Positions 1 to 9,010 of a DNA stretch of 64,000 bases are shown piece after piece. Below the pieces are notes generated by a model. That model did no database searches. It was not told the DNA's origin and worked only from the letters and a program-made list of their open reading frames with translations. Source of the DNA: Acanthornis magna (taxonomy: Eukaryota; Chordata; Aves; Passeriformes; Acanthizidae); NCBI GenBank assembly GCA_036785705.1, contig JAWUZG010001085.1, positions 84,816 to 148,815 of the forward strand, in the 5' to 3' direction. The position numbers and the translations under genes are program-made. Each line of letters begins with the position of its first letter. The stretch's first letter is position 1.

Positions 1-258
1 TGGAACTTCCAAGCTGTTCGATACCTTGGCAAGGTAAGCTGCTTTCTCATCTCGCCATTTTTCTTGCCCGAGACTTCGCTTGCTATGGCCTGCCACGCAA
101 TATTTCCTAAATATTTCCTCCTGTTGTCTCTCTCCGCCTGGGTTGTACGCGGACTCTCTGGAAGGCTTGAGGCCAGGCCTGAACCTATGTCTTGGATGTT
201 TTTGACCACTTGGAGTCCTCTGTGTTTGAGGCTTCCATTGACACGTTCAGCCTTAGCA

Positions 259-295
259 CCTTCCTTTCTTCTCTCTTTCTCTTTTCTTTCTCACT

Positions 296-327
<32 letters not shown>

Positions 328-992
328 TTTTTCTTTCATTCTTTTCCCTTTCTTTCTTGCTTTCTTTATCTCTCTCTTTCTCTCTATCTTTCCCTCTCTT
401 TCTTTCTTTCTTTCCCTCATTCTCTCTTTCTCTCTTTCAATCTTTATCACTCTCTTAATCTCTCTTTCTATCTTTCTCTCCTTTTTTCTTTCCCTCTTTC
501 TCTCTTTCTCTCTCTCTCTCTTTCTTTCTCTCTTCCCCTCTTTCTTTCTTTCTTAATTCCTCTCTTTCTCTCTATCTTTCTCTCTTTCTCTACTTCTTTC
601 TTTCTCTCTTTCTCTCTATCCTTCTCCTTTCTTTCTTTCTTTCTCTCTTTCATTCTTTCTTTTTCTTTCTCCTTCCTTCCTTCCTTCCTTCCTTCCTTCC
701 TTCCTTCCTTCCTTCCTTCCTTCCTTCCTTCCTTCCTTCCTTCCTTCCTTCCGCACCCTTCCTTCCGCACCCTTCCTTCCTTCCGCACCCTTCCTTCCTT
801 CCTTCCTTCCTTCCTTCCTTCCTTCCGCACCCTTCCTTCCGCACCCTTCCTTCCTTCCTTCCTTCCTTCCTTCCTTCCTTCCTTCCGCACCCTTCCTTCC
901 TTCCTTCCTTCCTTCCTTCCTTCCTTCCTTCCTTCCTTCCTTCCTTCCTTCCTTCCTTCCTCTCTTTCTTTCTCTCTTTCTTTTCCTCTCTT
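259..992 (+). repeat. Polypyrimidine tract, unit 1 (type A, 734 nt)
   Basis: The + strand is almost only C and T, with rare A (CATTC, AATCTTTATCAC, TTAATTCC). The first about 410 bases are CTTT/CTCT-rich. From about 670 it becomes (TTCC)n, which is (GGAA)n on the minus strand, with six GCACCC interruptions. Type A is defined by TTAATTCC followed by ACTTCTTTCTTTCTCTC. Confidence 0.97.
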
Positions 993-1101
993 GTTTCTGC
1001 CGTCTCCACACTTCCCTGAGGCGCCGTGGTGCCACAGGGGAGCCTGGCTTCCAAGGACATTCCACGGCGTCAACACAGCCAGCGTCTCCAGGGTGCCTGC
1101 C

Positions 1102-1132
1102 TGTGACACGGTGACAACACCGCCGTGTCACA
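1102..1132. repeat. Perfect inverted repeat, 10-bp arms, 11-nt loop (every unit)
   Basis: TGTGACACGG and CCGTGTCACA are exact reverse complements separated by 11 bases. The same 31-nt element lies just after each pyrimidine tract, starting at 1102, 4385, 7670, 11076, 14343, 17610, 20958, 24252, 27520, 30967, 34272, 37536, 40913, 44145, 47572, 50816, 54217, 57478, 60668 and 63931. I see no change in any of the 20 copies. It could form a hairpin in RNA or a cruciform in DNA, or be a dimeric protein-binding site. None of these is shown. Confidence 0.9.
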
Positions 1133-1742
1133 ATGGCCCCTGGCTTGGGCAAGCCCCAGGGTGCCAGTTGGCCCTTGGCTGCGGGAGCGGCTGGCGGGCT
1201 GGCTGGGAGCTCCTGCCTGGCCAGCGGCAGGGGGAGCAGCGGCAGGGGCAGGGCGCACACAGTGTTGTGGCCCCTTCCTCGTGTGCCCACGAGGCCCGAG
1301 GCTGGCCCTGCCGCAGGCCTGGTGGCACGCAAGGCCCGCTGCTGTGAGGCCTTGGCTGTGCAGGTGACAGCGGTGTCCTGGCGTGGAGCATGGCTGCTCC
1401 AGGCTGGGGAGGTGGGGAGTGGGGGCCACCTGGGGTGGGAAAGCGGCAGGGATGATCCCTTGGCCTGCGCACTGTGCTGCAGCTGCCCGTGCCGCGGGAG
1501 ACCGAGGCCCTGTGCGAGCGAGCGAGCGAAGGCAGGCAGCCCTCTCCAGCAGACAGCCAGGGCCCTGCCGCCCCCCCAGCTCCCTGCAAAGGCCAGCTTG
1601 GGCAGCTTGGAGGCCAAAAGGCCAGTGGCAGGCAGTCTGCCGCTCCGCCTTGTGTCTAGAGGTGAGGCAGAAATGTGCCATTTGGAGGGGGTGGGTGCCC
1701 CTTTCCTGCAGTCACAACCACCCCGGGAGCACAGCCGGAGTT

Positions 1743-1779
1743 GGGCGGGGCAGGGGGGGAGGGAAAGCTGGGGGGTGGG
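1743..1779 (+). other. G-quadruplex-type G-run cluster (every unit; unit 1 shown)
   Basis: GGGCGGGGCAGGGGGGGAGGG contains four runs of at least three G with loops of 1-2 bases, followed by AAAGCT and two further G runs. It fits the standard G3+N1-7 quadruplex pattern and sits about 550 bases before the X-box in every unit. The last long G run is six or seven G depending on the unit (six in 1, 6, 10, 11, 13, 15 and 19). Units 15 and 18 each have one base breaking a run. Confidence 0.7.
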
Positions 1780-1937
1780 AAGGAGCAGGTTGCGCAGCAA
1801 AGCCCCGCCCCCGCCAAGAGGGCAGAATCATTGGCAAGTCGCCCCTGGAGGCGCTTGAAAGCCCAGGGGGGCGCTTCCCGATGGAGGGAAGCAGGAGCCC
1901 GAGCACTGCCAGGGTGGCAGCACAAAGGCTGGCCCTG

Positions 1938-2459
1938 CTCAATCGCCTGCCGGCGACCCCCGCACCTGCCGACCCCCGTGGCCTGCCCGAGCCCTCCCTC
2001 GGCGCACCGCCTCCCCCGAGCGTCCCGCAGGGGCGGCGGCGCCCGTGCGCAGCCCCAAAAAGGCTGCATTTCCGGGCGCTGAGCGCTCCCGGCAGGCGGC
2101 CACTGGAAAGGGACTTTGCGTGGCCGCCACTTCTCGGCCCCGCGCCGAGCCCGCCCCGCTGCTGCTGCCGGTTCCGCGGCCCCGCTCCCGGGGTGCCCGT
2201 GTCCTCCAAGCGCCCTTTGCGTTTTTAGCTTGGCCCCTGCTGGCCGCCGTAGGCCACTGCTGCCGGCGGCAGCAGCGCCGGCCGGCGGCCATGCCTCTGT
2301 AGCCACGGCAACACCCTCGCTCCGCTCCGCGCCCGGCCGGCCGAGCCGAGCTTAGCTGAACCGAGCCGAGCTTAGCTGGCGTCGGGGTCCCCTCCCCACC
2401 TCGGCCTCGTCCGCTTTGGCGGCTGCCAGGCAGCGGGGACAAGGACGGGCGGGGGGCGG
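1938..2459 (+). promoter_or_regulatory. CpG-dense core with RFX-type X-box, unit 1
   Basis: By hand count this stretch has roughly 65-70 CG dinucleotides in about 520 bases and is strongly GC-rich, as in a CpG island. GC boxes flank it (for example CCCCGCCCCCGCC near 1804 and GGGGCGGGGC near 2565). GTAGCCACGGCAAC at 2299-2312 fits the RFX X-box consensus GTNRCC-N(0-3)-RGYAAC exactly. A perfect 19-bp palindrome-like repeat, CTGCTGCCGGCGGCAGCAG, lies at 2257-2275. There is no TATA box. The promoter role is inferred only, and the direction is unknown. Confidence 0.6.
2341..2378 (+). repeat. Duplicated 18-bp element CCGAGCCGAGCTTAGCTG, 20-bp period (every unit)
   Basis: Two exact copies separated by AA lie about 40 bases after the X-box. 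Both copies are kept in all 19 full units except for single changes at 48839 (unit 15) and 58702 (unit 18). I do not recognise it as a known factor-binding site. Its tandem form inside the CpG core suggests a paired binding site, but this is inference. Confidence 0.8.
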
Positions 2460-3223
2460 CTTTCCACAAAGCCGGGACAGCAGCAGCTCTTGGGAGTCCC
2501 CCCCTCCTCCTACTCCTCCTCCTGCGCGAGGGAGTTTTGGGAGGCACGGGGGAGAGCGGCAGGGGCGGGGCAGGGAGGAGCACCCCAAAGTGCCCCAAAG
2601 CTTGTCCGCAGCTGGGGGAGGAGGTGGGGGAAGGTGGAATCGGGACACAGCATGTCCCAGCAGCAGCTAGGTGCCCAGGCAGGGCCGGCACTGCGGCCAA
2701 GTGAAACAAAGGTTCCGTTCCGACCAAATTTGCCCCGCCCTGATGCCACAAGAAGCCCGGAGATGGGCTGGGGGCAGGCAAAGGGGCTGGCTCAGCCTTG
2801 ATTTTTTCCCTTGTGTGCCACGAGAGAGCACAAAATGCACCTGCATGCCGTGTGCGGAGGGGGCTGTCCTGGAGCAGAGCCATTTCCCCTGGCAAGCCGT
2901 GAGCCCTGGCCTGCCACGGGTAGCGGGGCAGGGTCCTGCCAGCACCTCTGCAAGGCAGGAGAGACGAGCCCACCTGGAGCAGGTTGCTGCTAGCACCAAT
3001 GATTCCATGGGCTTCACAAGGCTCTCACCGGCTTGTCAAAGGCGGCCCAGTGTCCCTCTGTTGCCTTTTTCAGCCTAGAAGTGAAAGTCCATTCTGGATG
3101 AAAGTTCCATGCGGATTTGGAGGCCAAATCTGAGTCGGGGTAGCAGCTGTGCAGATAACAGGCACGGAGAAGGGAACCGTTGAAATGGCCCCATCTTGAT
3201 TTGTATCCGCTTTTGTCTTCTAG

Positions 3224-3477
3224 CTGTTTCAGAAGCACAGGTGTTCTTCACTCTGGAGCAGTGAATTGCGGGTCCTCTGGCCGTAACCTCGCCTTCAGTG
3301 AGGGTCATCGGGACTTGGAACGGTGCTCTGGACTTGGTTGGTAAAGTGCCTGTTTTTCCACAGAGCACAGCTTCAGTCTCCAGGCAGGAAGAGGTGGGCA
3401 GGTGCGTGTGGAGAAGGTGACGAATGTGCAGAGTTTCGGCAAAGTGGAACTTCCAAGCTGTTCGATACCTTGGCAAG
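3224..3477 (+). other. Possible 254-nt internal exon bounded by splice-site consensus (one per unit junction)
   Basis: A pyrimidine-rich acceptor, CTTTTGTCTTCTAG, precedes 3224. A strong donor, GGCAAG then GTAAGC, follows 3477. The same 254-nt interval recurs at 6505, 9775, 13195, 16465, 19729, 23072, 26366, 29640, 33086, 36391, 39638, 43032, 46247, 49691, 52918, 56337, 59580 and 62787 (starts). A second acceptor-like site, TTTTTCCACAG, ends at 3363 and would give a 114-nt exon open in one frame (from 3365); that frame has no ATG after its last upstream stop at 3299. This second site is AG in units 1, 5-8 and 10 but GG elsewhere. There is no transcript evidence; a noncoding RNA exon is as likely as chance. 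Confidence 0.25.
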
Positions 3478-3703
3478 GTAAGCTGCTTTCTCATCTCGCC
3501 ATTTTTTCTTGCCCGAGACTTCGCTTGCTATGGCCTGCCACGCAATATTTCCTAAATATTTCCTCCTGTTGTCTCTCTCCGCCTGGGTTGTACGCGGACT
3601 CTCTGGAAGGCTTGAGGCCAGGCCTGAACCTATGTCTTGGATGTTTTTGACCACTGGAGTCCTCTGTGTTTTGAGGCTTCCATTGACACGTTCAGCCTTA
3701 GCA

Positions 3704-3751
3704 CCTTCCTTTCTTTCTCTCTTTCTCTTTTTCTTTCTCACTTTCTTTCTT

Positions 3752-3784
<33 letters not shown>

Positions 3785-4274
3785 TTTTTCTTTCATTCTT
3801 TTCCCTTCTTTCTTGCTTTCTTTATCTCTCTCTTTCTCTCTATCTTTCCCTCTCTTTCGTTCTTCCCCCATTCTCTCTTTCTCTCTTTCAATCTTTATCA
3901 CTCTCTTAATCTCTCTTTCTATCTTTCTCTCCTTTTTTCTTTCCCTCTTTCTCTCTTTCTCTCTCTCTCTTTCTTTCTCTCTTCCCCTCTTTCTTTCTTT
4001 CTAATTCCTCTCTTTCTCTCTATCTTTCTCTCTTTCTCTACTTCTTTCTCTCTTTCTCTCTATCCTTCTCCCTTTCTTTCTTTCTTTCTCTCTTCATTCT
4101 TTCTTTTTCTTTCTCCTTCCTTCCTTCCTTCCTTCCTTCCTTCCTTCCTTCCTTCCTTCTCCAGCACCCTTCCTTCGCACCCTTCCTTCCGCACCCTTCC
4201 TTCCTTTCGCACCCTTCCTTCCTTCCTTCCTTCCTTCCTTCCTCTCTTTCTTTCTCTCTTTCTTTTCCTCTCTT
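3704..4274 (+). repeat. Polypyrimidine tract, unit 2 (type B, 571 nt)
   Basis: Type B is defined by CTAATTCC (one T fewer), ACTTCTTTCTCTCTTTC and a last interruption preceded by CCTTTC. There are four GCACCC-type interruptions, the first embedded in CTCCAGCACCC. Confidence 0.97.
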
Positions 4275-5220
4275 GTTTTCTGCCGTCTCCACACTTCCCT
4301 GAGGCGCCGTGGTGCCACAGGAGAGCCTGGCTTCCAAGAACATTCCATGGCGTCAACACAGCCAGCGTCTCCAGGGTGCCTGCCTGTGACACGGTGACAA
4401 CACCGCCGTGTCACAATGGCCCCTGGCTTGGGCAAGCCCCAGGGTGCCAGTTGGCCCTTGGCTGCGGGAGCGGCTGGCGGGCTGGCTGGGAGCTCCTGCC
4501 TGGCCAGCGGCAGGGGGAGCAGCGGCAGGGGCAGGGCGCACACAGTGTTGTGGCCCCTTCCTCGTGTGCCCACGAGGCCCGAGGCTGGCCCTGCCGCAGG
4601 CCTGGTGGCACGCAAGGCCCGCTGCTGTGAGGCCTTGGCTGTGCAGGTGACAGCGGTGTCCTGGCGTGGAGCATGGCTGCTCCAGGCTGGGGGGGTGGGG
4701 AGTGGGGGCCACCTGGGCTGGGAAAGCGGCAGGGATGATCCCTTGGCCTGCGCACTGTGCTGCAGCTGCCCGTGCCGCGGGAGACCGAGGCCCTGTGCGA
4801 GCGAGCGAGCGAAGGCAGGCAGCCCTCTCCAGCAGACAGCCAGGGCCCTGCCGCCCCCCCAGCTCCCTGCAAAGGCCAGCTTGGGCAGCTTGGAGGCCAA
4901 AAGGCCAGTGGCAGGCAGTCTGCCGCTCCGCCTTGTGTCTAGAGGTGAGGCAGAAATGTGCCATTTGGAGGGGGTGGGTGCCCCTTTCCTGCAGTCACAA
5001 CCACCCCGGGAGCACAGCCGGAGTTGGGCGGGGCAGGGGGGGAGGGAAAGCTGGGGGGGTGGGAAGGAGCAGGTTGCGCAGCAAAGCCCCGCCCCCGCCA
5101 AGAGGGCAGAATCATTGGCAAGTCGCCCCTGGAGGCGCTTGAAAGCCCAGGGGGGCGCTTCCCGATGGAGGGAAGCAGGAGCCCGAGCACTGCCAGGGTG
5201 GCAGCACAAAGGCTGGCCCT

Positions 5221-5742
5221 GCTCAATCGCCTGCCGGCGACCCCCGCACCTGCCGCCCCCGTGGCCTGCCCGAGCCCTCCCTCGGCGCACCGCCTCCCCT
5301 GAGCGTCCCGCAGGGGCGGCAGCGCCCGTGCGCAGCCCCAAAAAGGCTGCATTTCCGGGCGCTGAGCGCTCCCGGCAGGCGGCCACTGGAAAGGGACTTT
5401 GCATGGCCGCCACTTCTCGGCCCCACGCCAAGCCCGCCCCGCTGCCGCTGCCGGTTCCGCGGCCCCGCTCCCGGGGTGCCCGTGTCCTCCAAGCGCCCTT
5501 TGCGTTTTTAGCTTGGCCCCTGCTGGCCGCCGTAGGCCACTGCTGCCGGCGGCAGCAGCGCCGGCCGGCGGCCATGCCTCTGTAGCCACGGCAACACCCT
5601 CGCTCCACTCCGCGCCCGGCCGGGCCGAGCCGAGCTTAGCTGAACCGAGCCGAGCTTAGCTGGCGTCGGGGTCCCCTCCCCACCTCGGCCTCGTCCGCTT
5701 TGGCGGCTGCCAGGCAGCGGGGACAAGGACGGGCGGGGGGCG
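5221..5742 (+). promoter_or_regulatory. CpG-dense core with X-box, unit 2
   Basis: The X-box at 5582-5595 is exact. It has GGCGGCAGCGCC near 5317 and TTTGCATGG near 5400, each one CpG fewer than unit 1. Confidence 0.6.
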
Positions 5743-6984
5743 GCTTTCCACAAAGCCGGGACAGCAGCAGCTCTTGGGAGTCCCCCCCTCCTCCTACTCC
5801 TCCTCCTGCGCGAGGGAGTTTTGGGAGGCACGGGGGAGAGCGGCAGGGGCGGGGCAGGGAGGAGCACCCCAAAGTGCCCCAAAGCTTGTCCGCAGCTGGG
5901 GGAGGTGGTGGGGGAAGGTGGAATCGGGACACAGCATGTCCCAGCAGCAGCTAGGTGCCCAGGCAGGGCCGGCACTGCGGCCAAGTGAAACAAAGGTTCC
6001 GACCAAATTTGCCCCGCCCTGATGCCACAAGAAGCCCGGAGATGGGCTGGGGGCAGGCAAAGGGGCTGGCTCAGCCTTGATTTTTTCCCCTGTGTGCCAC
6101 GAGAGAGCACAAAATGCACCTGCATGCCGTGTGCGGAGGGGGCTGTCCTGGAGCAGAGCCATTTCCCCTGGCAAGCCGTGAGCCCCTGGCCAGCCACGGG
6201 TAGCGGGGCAGGGTCCTGCCAGCACCTCTGCAAGGCAGGAGAGACGAGCCCACCTGGAGCAGGTTGCTGCTAGCACCAATGATTCCATGGGCTTCCACAA
6301 GGCTCTCCCGGCTTGTCAAAGGCGCCCCAGTGTCCCTCTGTTGCCTTTTTCAGCCTAGAAGTGAAAGTCCATTCTGGATGAAAGTTCCATGCGGATTTGG
6401 AGGCCAAATCTGAGTCGGGGTTAGCAGCTGTGCAGATAACAGGCACGGATAAGGGAACCGTTGAAATGGCCCCATCTTGATTTGTATCCGCTTTTGTCTT
6501 CTAGCTGTTTCAGAAGCACAGGTGTTCTTCACTCTGGAGCAGTGAATTGCGGGTCCTCTGGCCGTAACCTCGCCTTCAGTGAGGGTCATCGGGACTTGGA
6601 ACGGTGCTCTGGACTTGGTTGGTAAAGTGCCTGTTTTTCCACGGAGCACAGCTTCAGTCTCCAGGCAGGAAGAGGTGGGCAGGTGCGTGTGGAGAAGGTG
6701 ACGAATGTGCAGAGTTTCGGCAAAGTGGAACTTCCAAGCTGTTCGATACCTTGGCAAGGTAAGCTGCTTTCTCATCTCGCCATTTTTCTTGCCCGAGACT
6801 TCGCTTGCTATGGCCTGCCACGCAATATTTCCTAAATATTTCCTCCTGTTGTCTCTCTCCGCCTGGGTTGTACGCGGACTCTCTGGAAGGCTTGAGGCCA
6901 GGCCTGAACCTATGTCTTGGATGTTTTTGACCACTTGGAGTCCTCTGTGTTTTGAGGCTTCCATTGACACGTTCAGCCTTAGCA

Positions 6985-7032
6985 CCTTCCTTTCTTTCTC
7001 TCTTTCTCTTTTTCTTTCTCACTTTCTTTCTT

Positions 7033-7065
<33 letters not shown>

Positions 7066-7559
7066 TTTTTCTTTCATTCTTTTCCCTTTCTTTCTTGCTT
7101 TCTTTATCTCTCTCTTTCTCTCTATCTTTCCCTCTCTTTCTTTCTTTCTTTCCCCCATTCTCTCTTTCTCTCTTTCAATCTTTATCACTCTCTTAATCTC
7201 TCTTTCTATCTTTCTCTCCTTTTTTCTTTCCCTCTTTCTCTCTTTCTCTCTCTCTCTCTTTCTTTCTCTCTTCCCCTCTTTCTTTCTTTCTTAATTCCTC
7301 TCTTTCTCTCTACCTTTCTCTTTCTCTACTTCTTTCTCTCTTTCTCTCTATCCTTCTCCCTTTCTTTCTTTCTTTCTCTCTTTCATTCTTTCTTTTTCTT
7401 TCTCCTTCCTTCCTTCCTTCCTTCCTTCCTTCCTTCCTTCCTTCCTTCCTTCCTTCCTTCCTTCCTTCCTTCCTTCCTTCCTTCCGCACCCTTCCTTCCT
7501 TCCTTCCTTCCTTCCTTCCTTCCTTCCTCTCTTTCTTTCTCTCTTTCTTTTCCTCTCTT
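6985..7559 (+). repeat. Polypyrimidine tract, unit 3 (type C, 575 nt)
   Basis: Type C is defined by TTAATTCC followed by CTCTACCTTTCTCTTTCTC. There is one GCACCC interruption, in the CTTCCGCACCC form. Confidence 0.97.
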
Positions 7560-8488
7560 GTTTTCTGCCGTCTCCACACTTCCCTGAGGCGCCGTGGTGC
7601 CACAAGGGAGCCTGGCTTCCAAGAACATTCCACGGCGTCAACACAGCCAGCGTCTCCAGGGTGCCTGCCTGTGACACGGTGACAACACCGCCGTGTCACA
7701 ATGGCCCCTGGCTTGGGCAAGCCCCAGGATGCCAGTTGGCCCTTGGCTGCGGGAGCGGCTGGCGGGCTGGCCAGCGGCAGGGGGAGCAGTGGCAGGGGCA
7801 GGGCGCACACAGTGTTGTGGCCCCTTCCTCGTGTGCCCACGAGGCCCGAGGCTGGCCCTGCCGCAGGCCTGGTGGCACGCAAGGCCCGCTGCTGTGAGGC
7901 CTTGGCTGTGCAGGTGACAGCGGTGTCCTGGCGTGGAGCATGGCTGCTCCAGGCCGGGGGGGGTGGGGAGTGGGGGCCGCCTGGGGTGGGAAAGCGGCAG
8001 GGATGATCCCTTGGCCTGCGCACTGTGCTGCAGCTGCCCGTGCCGCGGGAGACCGAGGCCCTGTGCGAGCGAGCGAGCGAAGGCAGGCAGCCCTCTCCAG
8101 CAGACAGCCAGGGCCCTGCCGCCCCCCCAGCTCCCTGCAAAGGCCAGCTTGGGCAGCTTGGAGGCCAAAAGGCCAGTGGCAGGCAGTCTGCCGCTCCGCC
8201 TTGTGTCTAGAGGTGAGGCAGAAATGTGCCATTTGGAGGGGGTGGGTGCCCCTTTCCTGCAGTCACAACCACCCCGGGAGCACAGCCGGAGTTGGGCGGG
8301 GCAGGGGGGGAGGGAAAGCTGGGGGGGTGGGAAGGAGCAGGTTGCGCAGCAAAGCTCCGCCCCCGCCAAGAGGGCAGAATCATTGGCAAGTCGCCCCTGG
8401 AGGCGCTTGAAAGCCCAGGGGGGCGCTTCCCGATGGAGGGAAGCAGGAGCCCGAGCACTGCCAGGGTGGCAGCACAAAGGCTGGCCCT

Positions 8489-9010
8489 GCTCAATCGCCT
8501 GCCGGCGACCCCCGCACCTGCCGCCCCCGTGGCCTGCCCGAGCCCTCCCTCGGCGCACCGCCTCCCCCGAGCGTCCCGCAGGGGCGGCGGCGCCCGTGCG
8601 CAGCCCCAAAAAGGCTGCATTTCCGGGCGCTGAGCGCTCCCAGCAGGCGGCCACTGGAAAGGGACTTTGCATGGCCGCCACTTCTCGGCCCCACGCCAAG
8701 CCCGCCCCGCTGCCGCTGCCGGTTCCGCGGCCCCGCTCCCGGGGTGCCCGTGTCCTCCAAGCGCCCTTTGCGTTTTTAGCTTGGCCCCTGCTGGCCGCCG
8801 TAGGCCACTGCTGCCGGCGGCAGCAGCGCCGGCCGGCGGCCATGCCTCTGTAGCCACGGCAACACCCTCGCTCCGCTCCGCGCCCCGGCCGGGCCGAGCC
8901 GAGCTTAGCTGAACCGAGCCGAGCTTAGCTGGCGTCGGGGTCCCCTCCCCCACCTCGGCCTCGTCTGCTTTGGCGGCTGCCAGGCAGCGGGGACAAGGAC
9001 GGGCGGGGGG
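8489..9010 (+). promoter_or_regulatory. CpG-dense core with X-box, unit 3
   Basis: The X-box at 8850-8863 is exact. GCTCCCAGCAGG near 8637 loses one CpG. Confidence 0.6.

Larger units (their letters stand above)
1..3444 (+). repeat. Repeat unit 1 (tract type A)
   Basis: Reference copy for the layout: donor-like site at 33/34; pyrimidine tract 259-992; perfect inverted repeat 1102-1132; GC-rich stretch to about 1930 with a G-run cluster at 1743-1779; CpG core about 1938-2459 with X-box 2299-2312; lower-CpG stretch 2480-3220 in which I recognise nothing; possible exon 3224-3477. Private features are a TTCCG duplication near 2713, a missing T near 3141, one T fewer in GTGTTTGAGG near 223, and several substitutions near 2900-3050. 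It shares GGGGAGGTGGGG near 1404 with units 10 and 17. Body length without the tract is 2710. Confidence 0.97.
3445..6725 (+). repeat. Repeat unit 2 (tract type B)
   Basis: Inverted repeat 4385-4415 and X-box 5582-5595. It has one extra T in the T-run near 3502 and lacks two T in the CCACTTGGAG segment near 3652. The tract has an unusual CTCCAGCACCC interruption near 4159 and three further GCACCC-type interruptions. Unit 11 is its closest counterpart by tract type, interruption count and the GCCAAGCCC body marker. Body length 2710. Confidence 0.97.

Noticed and set aside
121..240. Transposable element or endogenous retrovirus remnants
   Set aside because: No terminal repeats, polyprotein motifs, poly(A) tail or target-site duplications are visible at any unit boundary.
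616..1800. Very long minus-strand frames (up to about 558 codons) with GRKE repeats, and matching + strand frames rich in LPSF or SLSF
   Set aside because: They are translations of the TTCC/CTTT microsatellite joined to stop-poor GC-rich DNA. All frames are open in such sequence, and the length changes with every tract.
1826..1834. Inverted CCAAT box (ATTGG) pairing with the X-box as in MHC class II promoters
   Set aside because: The distance is about 470 bases, whereas the S-X-Y arrangement needs tight spacing.
1908..1922. CTCF-like site at CTGCCAGGGTGGCAG (present in every unit)
   Set aside because: It aligns poorly with the CTCF core when compared base by base. It is better described as a 6-bp inverted repeat around GGG.
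2480..3220. Polyadenylation signal or gene 3' end in the lower-CpG part of the unit
   Set aside because: I saw no AATAAA or ATTAAA on either strand there; nothing supports a transcript end.
3431..3477. tRNA-like A-box (CGGCAAAGTGG) and B-box (TGTTCGATACC) sequence at each unit junction
   Set aside because: The two boxes are only about 11 bases apart, far too close for a tRNA or a tRNA-derived promoter, and no cloverleaf can be drawn.
4416..5585. A 383-389 codon + strand frame from the ATG after the inverted repeat to the TAG in the X-box
   Set aside because: The G6/G7 run shifts its frame to a different product in units 1, 6, 10, 11, 13, 15 and 19, unit 7 has a stop at 21730, and the composition is Pro/Ala/Gly/Arg-rich with no domain. 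Opposite frames are equally open.
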